Source: Streptomyces sp. NBC_00259 (GTDB lineage: Bacteria > Actinomycetota > Actinomycetes > Streptomycetales > Streptomycetaceae). From it: 64,000 bases of DNA. The translations under genes and the position numbers were made by a program. The notes beneath the pieces are model-generated. The model did no database searches. It was not told the DNA's origin and saw only the letters and a program-made list of their open reading frames with translations. The stretch lies in NCBI RefSeq assembly GCF_036181745.1, contig NZ_CP108080.1, forward strand, positions 3,038,001 to 3,102,000, written 5' to 3'. Shown in pieces: positions 35,321 through 44,355 of this stretch (positions are counted from its first letter, which is position 1; each line of letters begins with the position of its first letter).

Positions 35321-36478
35321 TTACGACAGGTTGCGGGCCATGACGATGCGCTGGACCTGGTTCGTGCCCTCATAAATTTGCGTGATCTTGGCGTCGCGCA
35401 TCATGCGCTCCACCGGGTAGTCGCGGGTGTAGCCGTAGCCGCCGAGGAGCTGGACCGCGTCCGTGGTGACCTCCATGGCGACGTCGGAGGCGAAGCACTT
35501 GGCCGCGGCGCCGAAGAAGGTGAGGTCGCCGTCGACGCGCTCGGACTTGGCGGCGGCCGCGTACGTGAGCTGGCGGGCGGCCTCCAGCTTCATCGCCATG
35601 TCGGCGAGCATGAACTGGACGCCCTGGAAGTCGGCGATCGGCTTGCCGAACTGCTTGCGCTCCTGGACGTAGCCCTTGGCGTAGTCGAGAGCGCCCTGGG
35701 CGATGCCGAGAGCCTGGGCCGCGATGGTGATGCGGGTGTGGTCCAGGGTCTTCATGGCCGTCGCGAAGCCCGTGCCCTCCGCGCCGATCATGCGGTCGGC
35801 GGGGATGCGGACGTTGTCGAGGTAGACCTCGCGGGTCGGGGAGCCCTTGATGCCGAGCTTCTTCTCCGGGGCGCCGAAGGAGACGCCCTCGTCGGACTTC
35901 TCGACGACGAAGGCCGAGATGCCCTTGGAGCGCTTCTCGGGGTCCGTCACGGCCATCACCGTGTAGTACTCGGAGACGCCGGCGTTGGTGATCCAGCGCT
36001 TCACGCCGTTGAGGACCCAGAAGTCGCCGTCGCGGACGGCCTTCGTCTTCATGCCGGCGGCGTCGGAGCCCGCGTCCGGCTCGGAGAGGCAGTACGAGAA
36101 CATCGCGTCGCCCTTGGCGAGCGGGCCCAGGTACTTCTTCTTCAGCTCCTCGGATCCGGAGAGGATCACCGGCAGCGAGCCCAGCTTGTTCACCGCGGGG
36201 ATCAGCGAGGACGAGGCGCAGGCGCGGGCGACCTCCTCGATGACGATCACGGTCGCGAGCGCGTCGGCGCCCGCGCCGCCGTACTCCTCCGGTACGTGCA
36301 CGGCGTGCAGGTCGGAGGCGACCAGTGCGTCCAGGGCCTCCTGCGGGAAGCGGGCCTCTTCGTCGACCGCGGCCGCGAACGGCGCGATCTTCGCCTCGGC
36401 GAGCGAGCGGATCGTCTCGCGGAGCATGTCGTGCTCTTCGGACGGGCGGTACAGATCGAAATCGGCCGATCCTGCCAA
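35321..36478 (-). CDS. Acyl-CoA dehydrogenase
   Basis: FAD enzyme of fatty or branched-chain acyl-CoA breakdown, 385 residues, full family length. N-terminal helical domain to about 125, then the FAD/substrate sheet with YCLSEPDAGSDAAGMKT, WITNAGVSEYYTVMAVTD, and the C-terminal helical domain with LGGYGYTRDYPVERMMRDAKITQIYEGTNQVQ. The catalytic base is E370 in YEGTNQ, the position of short/medium-chain enzymes. The start appears to be TTG 36478. A palindromic element at 36501-36519 just upstream may be a repressor site. Confidence 0.92.
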   Translation of the reverse strand: MAGSADFDLYRPSEEHDMLRETIRSLAEAKIAPFAAAVDEEARFPQEALDALVASDLHAVHVPEEYGGAGADALATVIVIEEVARACASSSLIPAVNKLGSLPVILSGSEELKKKYLGPLAKGDAMFSYCLSEPDAGSDAAGMKTKAVRDGDFWVLNGVKRWITNAGVSEYYTVMAVTDPEKRSKGISAFVVEKSDEGVSFGAPEKKLGIKGSPTREVYLDNVRIPADRMIGAEGTGFATAMKTLDHTRITIAAQALGIAQGALDYAKGYVQERKQFGKPIADFQGVQFMLADMAMKLEAARQLTYAAAAKSERVDGDLTFFGAAAKCFASDVAMEVTTDAVQLLGGYGYTRDYPVERMMRDAKITQIYEGTNQVQRIVMARNLS

Positions 36479-36500
36479 GGTCTCTCACTCCCCAACAACG

Positions 36501-36519
36501 CTAACTACCGTTAAGTAAC
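36501..36519. promoter_or_regulatory. Possible operator upstream of the acyl-CoA dehydrogenase
   Basis: CTAACTACCGTTAAGTAAC is an imperfect inverted repeat (CTAAC against GTTAaG) in an A/T-rich patch unlike its surroundings, 23 bp before the dehydrogenase start. Such sites often bind TetR-type fatty-acid regulators. No cognate regulator gene is adjacent. Confidence 0.4.
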
Positions 36520-36644
36520 TCAAATTTTAGAGGTCCGGCCCTGACCTGGGATACGTGAGCTTGCCGACAGCGGAAAAAAGCCCTCGCGCCCGCCCGGTTA
36601 TGCTCGGGCCCGCAGTCCCTCCCGTACCCCTCAGGAGCATCTCG

Positions 36645-37985
36645 ATGGCCCTCAAGATCACCGTGATCGGCACCGGATACCTCGGCGCCACCCACGCAGC
36701 GGCCATGGCGGAGCTGGGCTTCGAGGTCCTGGGCCTCGATGTGGTGCCGGAGAAGATCGAACTGCTGGCCACCGGCCGGGTCCCGATGTACGAGCCGGGG
36801 CTGGAGGAGCTGCTCACCCAGCACGTGGCCGGGGCCGAGGGCTCCAGCGGACGGCTGCGCTTCACGACGTCGTGGGACGAGCTGGAGGCCTTCGGCGGCG
36901 ACGTCCACTTCGTCTGTGTGAACACCCCACAGAAGCACGGCGAGTACGCCTGTGACATGTCGTACGTCGACGCCGCCTTCACCTCGCTCGCGCCGCGGCT
37001 GAAGGGCGGCGCGCTGGTCGTCGGCAAGTCGACGGTGCCGGTGGGATCGGCCGACCGGCTGGCCGCGCTGCTCGCGGAGCAGGCGCCGGAGGGTGTCGAG
37101 CTGGCCTGGAACCCGGAGTTCCTGCGCGAGGGCTTCGCCGTCCAGGACACCCTGCACCCGGACCGCATCGTGGTGGGCGTGGACAGCGAGCGCGCCGAGA
37201 AGCTGCTGCGCGAGGTGTACGCGACGCCGGTCGGCGAGGGCTCGCCGTTCGTCGTGACGGACTTCCCGACGGCGGAGCTGGTGAAGACCTCCGCGAACTC
37301 GTTCCTGGCGACGAAGATCTCGTTCATCAACGCCATGGCCGAGGTGTGCGAGGCGGCCGGCGGCGATGTGGCGAAGCTCGCGGAGGCGATCGGCCACGAC
37401 GAGCGGATCGGAAAGAAGTTCCTGCGGGCCGGGATCGGCTTCGGCGGCGGCTGTCTGCCGAAGGACATCCGGGCGTTCATGGCGCGCGCCGGCGAGCTGG
37501 GCGCGGACCAGGCGCTGACGTTCCTGCGCGAGGTCGACTCGATCAACATGCGCCGCCGCGGGCACATGGTGGAGCTCGCGCGCGAGGCCGTGGGCGGCGG
37601 GTCCTTCCTGGGCACGCGGGTCGCGGTGCTGGGTGCGACCTTCAAGCCGGACTCGGACGACGTACGGGACTCGCCGGCGCTGAACGTCGCCGGGCAGATC
37701 CACCTCCAGGGCGGCCAGGTCACGGTGTACGACCCGAAGGGCATGGACAACGCGCGCCGCGTCTTCCCGACGCTCGGGTACGCGGACACCGCGCTGGAGG
37801 CGGTGCGCGGCGCGGATGTGGTGCTGCACCTGACGGAGTGGCGCGAGTTCCGTGAGCTGGACCCGGCGGAGCTGGGGGCGGTGGCGTCCCGCCGGATCGT
37901 GCTGGACGGGCGGAACGCGCTGGACGGCGCGAAGTGGCGCGAGGCCGGCTGGACGTACCGCGCGATGGGCCGGCCCCGCGCCTGA
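36645..37985 (+). CDS. UDP-glucose 6-dehydrogenase
   Basis: NAD enzyme oxidising UDP-glucose to UDP-glucuronate for surface polymers. 446 residues: Rossmann loop GTGYLG at 9-14, YEPGLEELL near 47, STVPVGSAD, NPEFLREGFAVQD, the central helix ELVKTSANSFLATKISFINAMAE, catalytic C270 in GFGGGCLPKD, and the C-terminal UDP-binding domain (about 320-440, LGATFKPDSDDVRDSPAL). The start is ATG 36645 after CAGGAG. A GDP-mannose or UDP-N-acetyl sugar substrate is possible in this superfamily, but the motifs fit UDP-glucose best. Confidence 0.9.
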   Translation: MALKITVIGTGYLGATHAAAMAELGFEVLGLDVVPEKIELLATGRVPMYEPGLEELLTQHVAGAEGSSGRLRFTTSWDELEAFGGDVHFVCVNTPQKHGEYACDMSYVDAAFTSLAPRLKGGALVVGKSTVPVGSADRLAALLAEQAPEGVELAWNPEFLREGFAVQDTLHPDRIVVGVDSERAEKLLREVYATPVGEGSPFVVTDFPTAELVKTSANSFLATKISFINAMAEVCEAAGGDVAKLAEAIGHDERIGKKFLRAGIGFGGGCLPKDIRAFMARAGELGADQALTFLREVDSINMRRRGHMVELAREAVGGGSFLGTRVAVLGATFKPDSDDVRDSPALNVAGQIHLQGGQVTVYDPKGMDNARRVFPTLGYADTALEAVRGADVVLHLTEWREFRELDPAELGAVASRRIVLDGRNALDGAKWREAGWTYRAMGRPRA

Positions 37986-38000
37986 GGCGCCGGAGGCGCC
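37986..38000. terminator. Small hairpin between convergent genes
   Basis: GGCGCC-GGA-GGCGCC immediately after the UDP-glucose dehydrogenase stop. Short stem, so termination is plausible but weak. Confidence 0.45.
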
Positions 38001-38019
38001 CGGCGGATCTCGGCGGGTC

Positions 38020-38382
38020 TCAGCAGGCGCAGAGACAGAACGGGTGGCCGGCCGGGTCCGCGTAGACCCGCCAGCTGCGGGCGTGGTCCTCGGCGTCCAG
38101 TGGCGTGGCGCCGAGTGCCAGCACCTGGGCCTCCGCCGCGTCCAGGTCCTCGACGGTCAGGTCGAGGTGGAACTGCTGCGAGGTCTCGGCGGACGGCCAC
38201 TTCGGCGGTACGTGGCCGGGAGCGGCCTGGAAGGCCAGCGGTGTGCCCTCGTATCCCTTGAGGGTGAACCAGTCCTCGCCGTCGGCCTCCGCCCGCCCGC
38301 CCAGGATCCCGGCGTAGAAGGCGGCGAGCGCGCGTGGGTCGGGGCAGTCCAGGACGACGGTGCCCATCGTGGCGATGGCCAT
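38020..38382 (-). CDS. VOC family protein (glyoxalase/bleomycin-resistance fold)
   Basis: 120 residues with a single vicinal-oxygen-chelate domain: MAIATMGTVVLDCPDPRALAAFYAGILGG at the start, FHLDLTVEDLDAAEAQVLALGA in the middle and WRVYADPAGHPFCLCAC at the end. Members are dioxygenases, isomerases or drug-binding proteins; the reaction here is unknown. The start is ATG 38382 after AGGAAG; a longer open frame upstream is in the regulatory region. It is divergent from a CGNR regulator with a palindromic operator between them, so it is probably that regulator's target. Confidence 0.87.
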   Translation of the reverse strand: MAIATMGTVVLDCPDPRALAAFYAGILGGRAEADGEDWFTLKGYEGTPLAFQAAPGHVPPKWPSAETSQQFHLDLTVEDLDAAEAQVLALGATPLDAEDHARSWRVYADPAGHPFCLCAC

Positions 38383-38436
38383 GTGTTCTTCCTCTCGTAC
38401 GGCTTCTCGTACAGCGTCGGTCGGCGTGACCGACGC

Positions 38437-38499
38437 CGTTACCGGCATGAGCAGATTACCGGTAACGCGTTACCCCATGGTGGCGCCCGGGAGGTAACG
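38437..38499. promoter_or_regulatory. Operator cluster between VOC and CGNR genes
   Basis: The perfect 14-bp palindrome GGTAACGCGTTACC spans 38461-38474, with TTACC directly before it (38456-38460) so that TTACCGGTAA is also palindromic. Further half-sites are CGTTACC at 38437-38443 and GGTAACG at 38493-38499, the latter covering the CGNR gene's ribosome site. This is the pattern of a self-regulated divergent promoter. Confidence 0.75.
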
Positions 38500-38507
38500 T
38501 CGCAACC

Positions 38508-39026
38508 ATGAACGACAGGGCGCCCGCACCCGGAGGACTCGCGCTGATCGAGTCCCTGGTCAACACATTGGACATCGAGACGGGCGCCGACTCCCTCGAC
38601 ACGGCGGACGGCCGGGACGCGTTCGGGCTGACGGTGGAGGACGTCGCCGCGGCGAAGGAACTGCGCGAGGCGCTGCGTGCCGCGTGCCTGGCGCACGGCG
38701 GGCACGCCGGGCATGGCGTGGCGCCGGACGGAGCGGGTGCGCTGGACCGGCTGCTCGCGCACGCACCGCTGCTGGTGGGCGTGGACTCGGCGGGTACGGC
38801 CACGCTGCGACCTGCGGACCCGGCGGCTCTCGCGTCCCGGGTGGCGGCGGCGATCGCCGCGGCGGTGGCGGAGGGGACGTGGCTGCGGCTGAAGGCGTGC
38901 GAGGCCGCGGACTGCCGGTGGGCGTACTACGACCGGAGCCCGGCCGGCCGCAGCCGGTGGTGCACGATGGCGGTCTGCGGCAGCCGCGCGAAGATGCGGG
39001 CGTACCGGGCGAGACGCACGGTGTAG
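38508..39026 (+). CDS. CGNR zinc-finger domain transcription regulator
   Basis: 172 residues. N-terminal helical ABATE-type domain (LALIESLVNTLDIETGADSL) of the stress-response group, and a C-terminal zinc finger: C-x4-C (KACEAADCRWAYYDRSPAGRSRWC) followed by C-x3-C with CGSR in place of the canonical CGNR. It probably binds DNA and represses itself and the divergent VOC gene through the 38437-38499 element; the ligand is unknown. Start is ATG 38508. Confidence 0.87.
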   Translation: MNDRAPAPGGLALIESLVNTLDIETGADSLDTADGRDAFGLTVEDVAAAKELREALRAACLAHGGHAGHGVAPDGAGALDRLLAHAPLLVGVDSAGTATLRPADPAALASRVAAAIAAAVAEGTWLRLKACEAADCRWAYYDRSPAGRSRWCTMAVCGSRAKMRAYRARRTV

Positions 39027-39076
39027 CGAGGCGGCCCCCACCACGGAGCGGCCCCTTCACGGCGGCCGGCCCCGAT

Positions 39077-39117
39077 CCCGGTCCCGGTCCCGGTCCCGCT
39101 CCCGGTCCCAGCGGGAC
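39077..39117. terminator. Hexamer repeat with terminator hairpin
   Basis: CCCGGT repeats about five times (39077-39109), and GTCCCGCT (39093-39100) pairs with AGCGGGAC (39110-39117) around a 9-nt loop. The element lies between the convergent CGNR and dipeptidase genes. Confidence 0.55.
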
Positions 39118-39188
39118 GTTGCCCGTCGGCACGGGCGAGGCCCCCCGTAACGGGGCGGGCCCGCCGCCCAACAGGGCCGATCCCGTCG

Positions 39189-40376
39189 TCAGGCCGGTAG
39201 TGGGGTGTGCAGGGTCGCGTTCGAGGGGGCGCGGTGGGACTGGAGGTCGCGGGCCGTGGATTCGGCGTCGCGCAGTGCCCGTACGGCGTTCTGCCAGGTC
39301 AGCTTGGCGAGGTCCGGCTGGGACCAGCCGCGGCGCAGCAGTTCCGCGATCAGGTTGGGGTAGCCCGCGACGTCCTCCAGCCCGGCCGGGGTGAACGCCG
39401 TGCCGTCGTAGTCGCCGCCGATGCCGATGTGGTCGATGCCGGCCGCCTCGCGCATGTGGTCCAGGTGGTCGGCGACCGTCGACGCCGTCGCCATCGGGCG
39501 CGGGTTCGCGGCCTCGTACGCCCGCTGGACCTTCATGCCCGCCTCGGTCGTGTCCAGCGGGTGCAGCCCGTGCGCCCGCATGTTCTCGTCCGCCGCCAGG
39601 GTCCAGGCCACCGCCTCCGGCAGGACGAACTTCGGGACGAACGTGGCCATCGCCACGCCGCCGTTCGCCGCGAGCCGTTCCAGCACGTCGTCCGGGATGT
39701 TCCGCGGATGGTCGCAGATCGCCCGCGCCGAGGAGTGGGAGAAGATCACCGGCGCCACGGAGGTGTCGAGCGCGTCCCGCATCGTCGTCGGGGCGACGTG
39801 CGAGAGGTCGACCAGCATGCCGGTGCGGTTCATCTCGCGTACGACCTCACGGCCGAAGTCCGACAGACCACCGACCCCCGGCTCGTCGGTCGCCGAGTCC
39901 GCCCAGTCGTTGTTGTCGTTGTGCGTCAGCGTCATGTAGCGGACGCCCAGCGCGTGCAGCGCCCGCAGCGTGGCGAGCGAGTTGTTGATGGAGTGGCCGC
40001 CCTCCGCGCCCATCAGCGAGGCGATACGGCCCTCCTTGCGCGCCGCCTCCATGTCGTCGGCGGTCAGGGCGCGCGCCAGGTCGGCCGGGTAGCGGGCGAG
40101 CAACTGGCCGACGACGTCGATCTGCTCCAGCGTGGCGCTGACCGCCTCGTCACCGGCCATGTCGCTGCGTACGTACACGGACCAGAACTGCGCGCCGACG
40201 CCGCCGGCCCTCAGCCGGGGGATGTCGGTGTGCAGGCTGCCGCTCTGGTCGCCCGCGATGTCGAGGCGGTCCAGGTCGTAGCGGACCTGCTCCCGCAGCG
40301 CCCACGGCAGATCGTTGTGGCCGTCGACGACGGGAAAGGAATCGAGCAGGGAACGGGCCTCGGCGAGAAAATCCAC
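39189..40376 (-). CDS. Membrane-type dipeptidase (peptidase M19)
   Basis: Zinc dipeptidase of the renal dipeptidase family, 395 residues, hydrolysing dipeptides including some with D-residues. It has the metal ligands H20 and D22 ([10 protein letters not shown]), MGAEGGHSI (bridging Glu region), [42 protein letters not shown] and [12 protein letters not shown]. No signal peptide, so probably cytoplasmic despite the family name. GTG start at 40376. It lies 24 bp upstream of no same-strand partner but directly follows purE on the same strand, so it may share the pur transcript. Confidence 0.92.
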   Translation of the reverse strand: MDFLAEARSLLDSFPVVDGHNDLPWALREQVRYDLDRLDIAGDQSGSLHTDIPRLRAGGVGAQFWSVYVRSDMAGDEAVSATLEQIDVVGQLLARYPADLARALTADDMEAARKEGRIASLMGAEGGHSINNSLATLRALHALGVRYMTLTHNDNNDWADSATDEPGVGGLSDFGREVVREMNRTGMLVDLSHVAPTTMRDALDTSVAPVIFSHSSARAICDHPRNIPDDVLERLAANGGVAMATFVPKFVLPEAVAWTLAADENMRAHGLHPLDTTEAGMKVQRAYEAANPRPMATASTVADHLDHMREAAGIDHIGIGGDYDGTAFTPAGLEDVAGYPNLIAELLRRGWSQPDLAKLTWQNAVRALRDAESTARDLQSHRAPSNATLHTPLPA

Positions 40377-40399
40377 GGCCGCAGCCTACTTGCCGTGTC

Positions 40400-40939
40400 C
40401 TACTTGCCGAAGCCGAAGCCCGCCGCCCCCTCGACCTTGGCGCGCAGCCGCTTGCCCTTCTCGGTCGCCTGCTCGTTCAGCTCCTGCTGGAAGTCCCGCA
40501 TGCGGGCGAGCAGTTCGCTGTCGTGGGTGGCGAGGATGCGGGCCGCCAGCAGGCCCGCGTTGCGTGCGCCGCCCACCGACACCGTCGCGACCGGTACCCC
40601 CGCCGGCATCTGCACGATCGACAGCAGCGAGTCCATGCCGTCGAGGTACTTGAGCGGCACGGGGACGCCGATCACCGGAAGCGGGGTGACCGAGGCGAGC
40701 ATGCCCGGCAGATGGGCCGCACCGCCCGCGCCCGCGATGATCGCCTTCAGACCCCGCCCGGCGGCCTGCTCGCCGTACGCGACCATCTCGCGCGGCATCC
40801 GGTGCGCGGAGACGACGTCGACCTCGTACGGGATCTCGAACTCGTCCAGGGCCTGCGCGGCGTTCTCCATGACGGGCCAGTCGGAGTCCGAGCCCATGAC
40901 GATGCCGACGAGAGGGGCCGAATCGGAAGCGGTGGTCAT
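40400..40939 (-). CDS. purE: N5-carboxyaminoimidazole ribonucleotide mutase
   Basis: Converts N5-CAIR to CAIR in purine synthesis. 179 residues, full length for class I Pur[14 protein letters not shown] (S17-D20) for the phosphate/substrate site, [11 protein letters not shown] with H46, [15 protein letters not shown], and [39 protein letters not shown]. It starts ATG 40939 inside the stop of purK (ATGA overlap), so the pair is translationally coupled. Confidence 0.95.
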   Translation of the reverse strand: MTTASDSAPLVGIVMGSDSDWPVMENAAQALDEFEIPYEVDVVSAHRMPREMVAYGEQAAGRGLKAIIAGAGGAAHLPGMLASVTPLPVIGVPVPLKYLDGMDSLLSIVQMPAGVPVATVSVGGARNAGLLAARILATHDSELLARMRDFQQELNEQATEKGKRLRAKVEGAAGFGFGK

Positions 40940-42075
40940 TCGGTGATCGTTCCTCTGAGGTAGTCGGCTGCGTGACGGGCGCGCTCCAGCACGTCGTCGA
41001 GGTCGTCGCCGTAGGTGTTGACGTGTCCTACCTTGCGGCCGGGCTTCACGTCCTTGCCGTACATATGGATCTTCAGCCGGGGGTCCCTGGCCATGCAGTG
41101 CAGATAGGCCGCGTACATGTCGGGATAGTCCCCGCCGAGGACGTTCGCCATGACCGTCCACGTGGCGCGGGGGCGCGGGTCGCCGAGCGGCAGGTCGAGC
41201 ACGGCCCGTACGTGGTTGGCGAACTGGGACGTGATCGCGCCGTCCTGGGTCCAGTGTCCGGAGTTGTGCGGCCGCATGGCCAGCTCGTTGACGAGAATGC
41301 GTCCGTCCGTGGTCTCGAACAGCTCGACCGCCAGATGGCCGACGACGCCGAGTTCCTGGGCGATGCGCAGGGCGAGCTGCTGGGCCTGGCCGGCCAGCTC
41401 CTCGTCGAGGTCGGGCGCGGGGGCGATCACGGTGTCGCAGACGCCGTCGACCTGCCGGGACTCCACGACGGGGTAGGCGACGGCCTGGCCGTGCGGCGAA
41501 CGGACGATGTTCGCCGCCAGCTCCCGGCGGTAGTCGACCTTCTCCTCGGCGAGGACCGGGACACCCGCGCGGAACGGCTCCTCGGCGTCCTTGTCGCTTC
41601 GTACGAACCACACGCCCTTGCCGTCGTAGCCGCCGCGCACGGTCTTGAGGATCACCGGGTAACCGCCGACCTCCGCCGCGAAGGCCGCCGCGTCCGCCGG
41701 GTCGGCGACGATGCGGTGGCGGGGGCCGGGCGCGCCGATCTCGTCGAGCTTCGCCCGCATCACCCCCTTGTCCTGGGCGTGCACGAGCGCGGCGCGACCC
41801 GGGCGGATCACGACGCCGTCCGCTTCCAGGGCCGCCAGGTGATCGGCCGGCACATGCTCGTGATCGAAGGTGATCACGTCGCAGCCGCGCGCGAAGGAGC
41901 GCAGCGTGTCCAGGTCGCGATAGTCGCCGATGACGACATCACTGACCACCTGGGCCGCCGAGTCCTGGGGGGTGTCACTGAGGAGCTTGAACTTGATGCC
42001 GAGGGGGATGCCCGCCTCGTGGGTCATACGGGCGAGCTGACCGCCGCCGACCATGCCGACTACCGGGAACGTCAC
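40936..42075 (-). CDS. purK: N5-carboxyaminoimidazole ribonucleotide synthase
   Basis: ATP-grasp enzyme that carboxylates AIR with bicarbonate and ATP to N5-CAIR. 379 residues: [13 protein letters not shown] near the start, FDHEHVP (about 70), the ATP-grasp loop [46 protein letters not shown] for metal and substrate. GTG start 42075 preceded by GGGAG. First gene of purK-purE, divergent from the GtrA gene. Confidence 0.95.
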   Translation of the reverse strand: MTFPVVGMVGGGQLARMTHEAGIPLGIKFKLLSDTPQDSAAQVVSDVVIGDYRDLDTLRSFARGCDVITFDHEHVPADHLAALEADGVVIRPGRAALVHAQDKGVMRAKLDEIGAPGPRHRIVADPADAAAFAAEVGGYPVILKTVRGGYDGKGVWFVRSDKDAEEPFRAGVPVLAEEKVDYRRELAANIVRSPHGQAVAYPVVESRQVDGVCDTVIAPAPDLDEELAGQAQQLALRIAQELGVVGHLAVELFETTDGRILVNELAMRPHNSGHWTQDGAITSQFANHVRAVLDLPLGDPRPRATWTVMANVLGGDYPDMYAAYLHCMARDPRLKIHMYGKDVKPGRKVGHVNTYGDDLDDVLERARHAADYLRGTITE

Positions 42076-42233
42076 TCTCCCAGGGTATCCGGAGCTCCGT
42101 ACGGTCCTGTCCGGTGCCTGGTTTCGTACGATGGCACAACAACACCTTCGCAGTTGTCCACAGGCAACTCGGGTGGGTGCTGGTTAGAGTGGTCGGGTTG
42201 ATGTACACCGACCGGACGGGGCCAGCGATCACC

Positions 42234-42743
42234 ATGAGCGAACGGGGCGCGCTGCGTGAGCGACTGAACCGGCTCGCGCGCGAGGTCGCCAAGTTCGGCG
42301 CCGTCGGCGCCATGGGTCTGCTCGTCAACATGGTCGTGTTCAACCTGTTGCGTCACACCACCGACATCCCGGTGGTGCGGGCCAGCCTTCTGGCGACGTT
42401 CATCGCGATCCTGTTCAACTACGTCGGCTTCCGCTACTTCACGTACCGGGACCGCGACAAGAGCGGCCGTACGAAGGAACTGACGCTGTTCCTGCTGTTC
42501 AGCGCCGTCGGAGCGGTGATCGAGAACGGTGTGCTCTACACCGCCACGTACGGCTTCGACTGGGACAGCCCGCTGCAGAGCAACTTCTTCAAGTTCTTCG
42601 GGATCGGTGTGGCGACGCTGTTCCGCTTCTGGTCGTACCGCACGTGGGTGTTCCGTGCGCTGCCCGCCCGGGAGGCCGTGCAGACGGCGGAGTCGTTCCT
42701 GGAGCAGCGGCGGACCGAGCAGCCCGACCGGGTCGGCAGCTAG
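42234..42743 (+). CDS. GtrA family membrane protein
   Basis: 169-residue membrane protein with four hydrophobic helices (about 20-40, 50-70, 88-110, 120-138) of the GtrA family, which helps lipid-linked sugars cross the membrane for surface polymer decoration. The core motifs are KFGAVGAMGLLVNMVVFNLL and FNYVGFRYFTYRDRDKSGR. The start is uncertain: ATG 42234 begins MSERGALRERLNRL; ATG 42201 in frame sits 10 bp after a TAGAGT box (42185-42190) and could be a near-leaderless start. Its genomic partner enzyme is not adjacent. Confidence 0.85.
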   Translation: MSERGALRERLNRLAREVAKFGAVGAMGLLVNMVVFNLLRHTTDIPVVRASLLATFIAILFNYVGFRYFTYRDRDKSGRTKELTLFLLFSAVGAVIENGVLYTATYGFDWDSPLQSNFFKFFGIGVATLFRFWSYRTWVFRALPAREAVQTAESFLEQRRTEQPDRVGS

Positions 42744-42820
42744 CCCGAACGGGCGGCGGCTAGCCCGGGACCGGGCCGGCAGGTGGCGCGACCGTGTGGC
42801 GGCTGAGCGGAGCCCGACCG

Positions 42821-44092
42821 TCAGCGCACCGTGTGCTCCGGCTCGGCCTTCTTGCGCGGCTTGGCCTCCCGGCTCAGGAACAGCGCGAACACCGCCGGCT
42901 GCTGCTGCAGCAGCTCCAGCCGTCCGCCGTCCGCCTCCGCCAGATCGCGGGCCACGGCGAGACCGATGCCCGTCGAGTTCCGGCCGCTGATGGTGCGCTC
43001 GAAGATCCGCGCCCCGAGGTCCGCCGGTACGCCCGGGCCCTCGTCGGTCACCTCGACGACGGCCTGGTTGCCCGTGACCCGGCTGCGCAGGGCGACGGTG
43101 CCGCCCCCGTGCATCAGCGAGTTCTCGATCAGCGCGGCCAGCACCTGCGCCACGGCGCCCGGTGTACCCACGGCCCGCAGCGGCTGCTTCCCGGAACAGA
43201 CGATCGCGCGGCCCGCGCTGCGGTAGGCAGGGCGCCACTCCTCGATCTGCTGCTTGACGACCTCGTCGAGGTCGAAGGCGACCGCGGACCCGGTCCGGGG
43301 GTCCCGTGCGTTGGTGAGCAGCCGCTGCACCACGTCGGTGAGCCGTTCCACCTGGGTGAGCGCGATGGTCGCCTCCTCCTTGACCGTGTCCGGGTCGTCG
43401 GTGACGGAGATCTCCTCCAGCCGCATGGAGAGCGCGGTCAGCGGCGTACGGAGCTGATGGGACGCGTCCGCGGCGAGCCGTCGCTCGGCGGTGAGCATGC
43501 GCGCGATCCGCTCGGCGCTGGAGTCCAGGACGTCGGCGACCCGGTCGAGCTCGGGCACCCCGTACCGCTTGTGGCGCGGCCTCGGGTCCCCGGAGCCGAG
43601 GCGCTCAGCGGTCTCCGCGAGGTCGGTCAGCGGTGAGGCGAGCTTGTTGGCCTGCCGTACGGCGAGCAGGACGGCGGCGACGACGGCGAGCAGCGCGACG
43701 GCACCGATGATCATCAGGGTGCGGCCGACCTCACGGGTCACGGTGGAGCGGGACTCCTCGACGACGACCGTCTCGCCCTGCTCACCGGTGGCGATGCCGC
43801 GGATCACGCTTCCGTCCGGCCGGGGCCCGATCTCCACCGGCGGGCTGCCGGGGATGTCGATCCGCGCGAACCGCTCGGGCCCGATCTGCTCGGCGAGCGC
43901 CCCGCCGTCGACCCGCTCGCGCTCCAGCACCTTGGCCTCGATGACACTGACCAGCCGCAGCGCCTCGGAGTCGACGCTCTCCTGCGCGCTGTTGCTGATG
44001 GTCCGGGTCTCGACGATGACGAGGGAGACACCGAAGACGGCGATGACGACGAGCACCACGGCGAGGGTGGAGTTGATGAGTCGGCGGCGCAC
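42821..44092 (-). CDS. Two-component sensor histidine kinase
   Basis: 423 residues. Membrane helices at about 7-28 and 125-146 flank an extracytoplasmic sensor of about 95 residues; HAMP linker (147-200), dimerisation helix with phosphohistidine H212 in ASHQLRTPLTAL, and HATPase domain (LIENSLMHGGG, VTDEGPGVP, GIGLAVARDLAEADGG). The C-terminus ends in a basic tail. It is transcribed after the response regulator on the same strand but 263 bp away, with a tandem repeat between. The signal is unknown. Confidence 0.92.
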   Translation of the reverse strand: MRRRLINSTLAVVLVVIAVFGVSLVIVETRTISNSAQESVDSEALRLVSVIEAKVLERERVDGGALAEQIGPERFARIDIPGSPPVEIGPRPDGSVIRGIATGEQGETVVVEESRSTVTREVGRTLMIIGAVALLAVVAAVLLAVRQANKLASPLTDLAETAERLGSGDPRPRHKRYGVPELDRVADVLDSSAERIARMLTAERRLAADASHQLRTPLTALSMRLEEISVTDDPDTVKEEATIALTQVERLTDVVQRLLTNARDPRTGSAVAFDLDEVVKQQIEEWRPAYRSAGRAIVCSGKQPLRAVGTPGAVAQVLAALIENSLMHGGGTVALRSRVTGNQAVVEVTDEGPGVPADLGARIFERTISGRNSTGIGLAVARDLAEADGGRLELLQQQPAVFALFLSREAKPRKKAEPEHTVR

Positions 44093-44239
44093 GGTGCCCT
44101 CCGGGCGGGTCTACGCGATGAGGTGATGCTCACGAGCGTAAGCGGGCGCGGGAACACCGCGCGTCGCCCGGACGCGGCTGCCCGACGCGGCCTCCGGCAT
44201 ACCGGGCCCCGGGCCCGTGCGGGCTTCGGCCCGTAGCCG

Positions 44240-44317
44240 GGGTCCGGGGGCAGGGTCCGGGGGCAGGGTCCGGGGGCAGGGTCCGGGGGCAGGGTCCGGG
44301 GGCAGGGTCCGGGGGCA
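44240..44317. repeat. Six tandem copies of a 13-bp unit inside the two-component locus
   Basis: GGGTCCGGGGGCA is repeated six times without error, phased at 44240, 44253, 44266, 44279, 44292 and 44305. It separates the response regulator stop from the kinase start. The G-rich strand could form G-quadruplexes; the mRNA of the operon would be C-rich here. Confidence 0.95.
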
Positions 44318-44355
44318 GGTCCCTGGTGGGAGTCCGGCCGGTGCCCCGGGGGCCC

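Noticed and set aside
42114..42233. Longest GtrA open frame from 42114
   Set aside because: The added residues are not membrane-protein-like and overlap the divergent purK promoter area.
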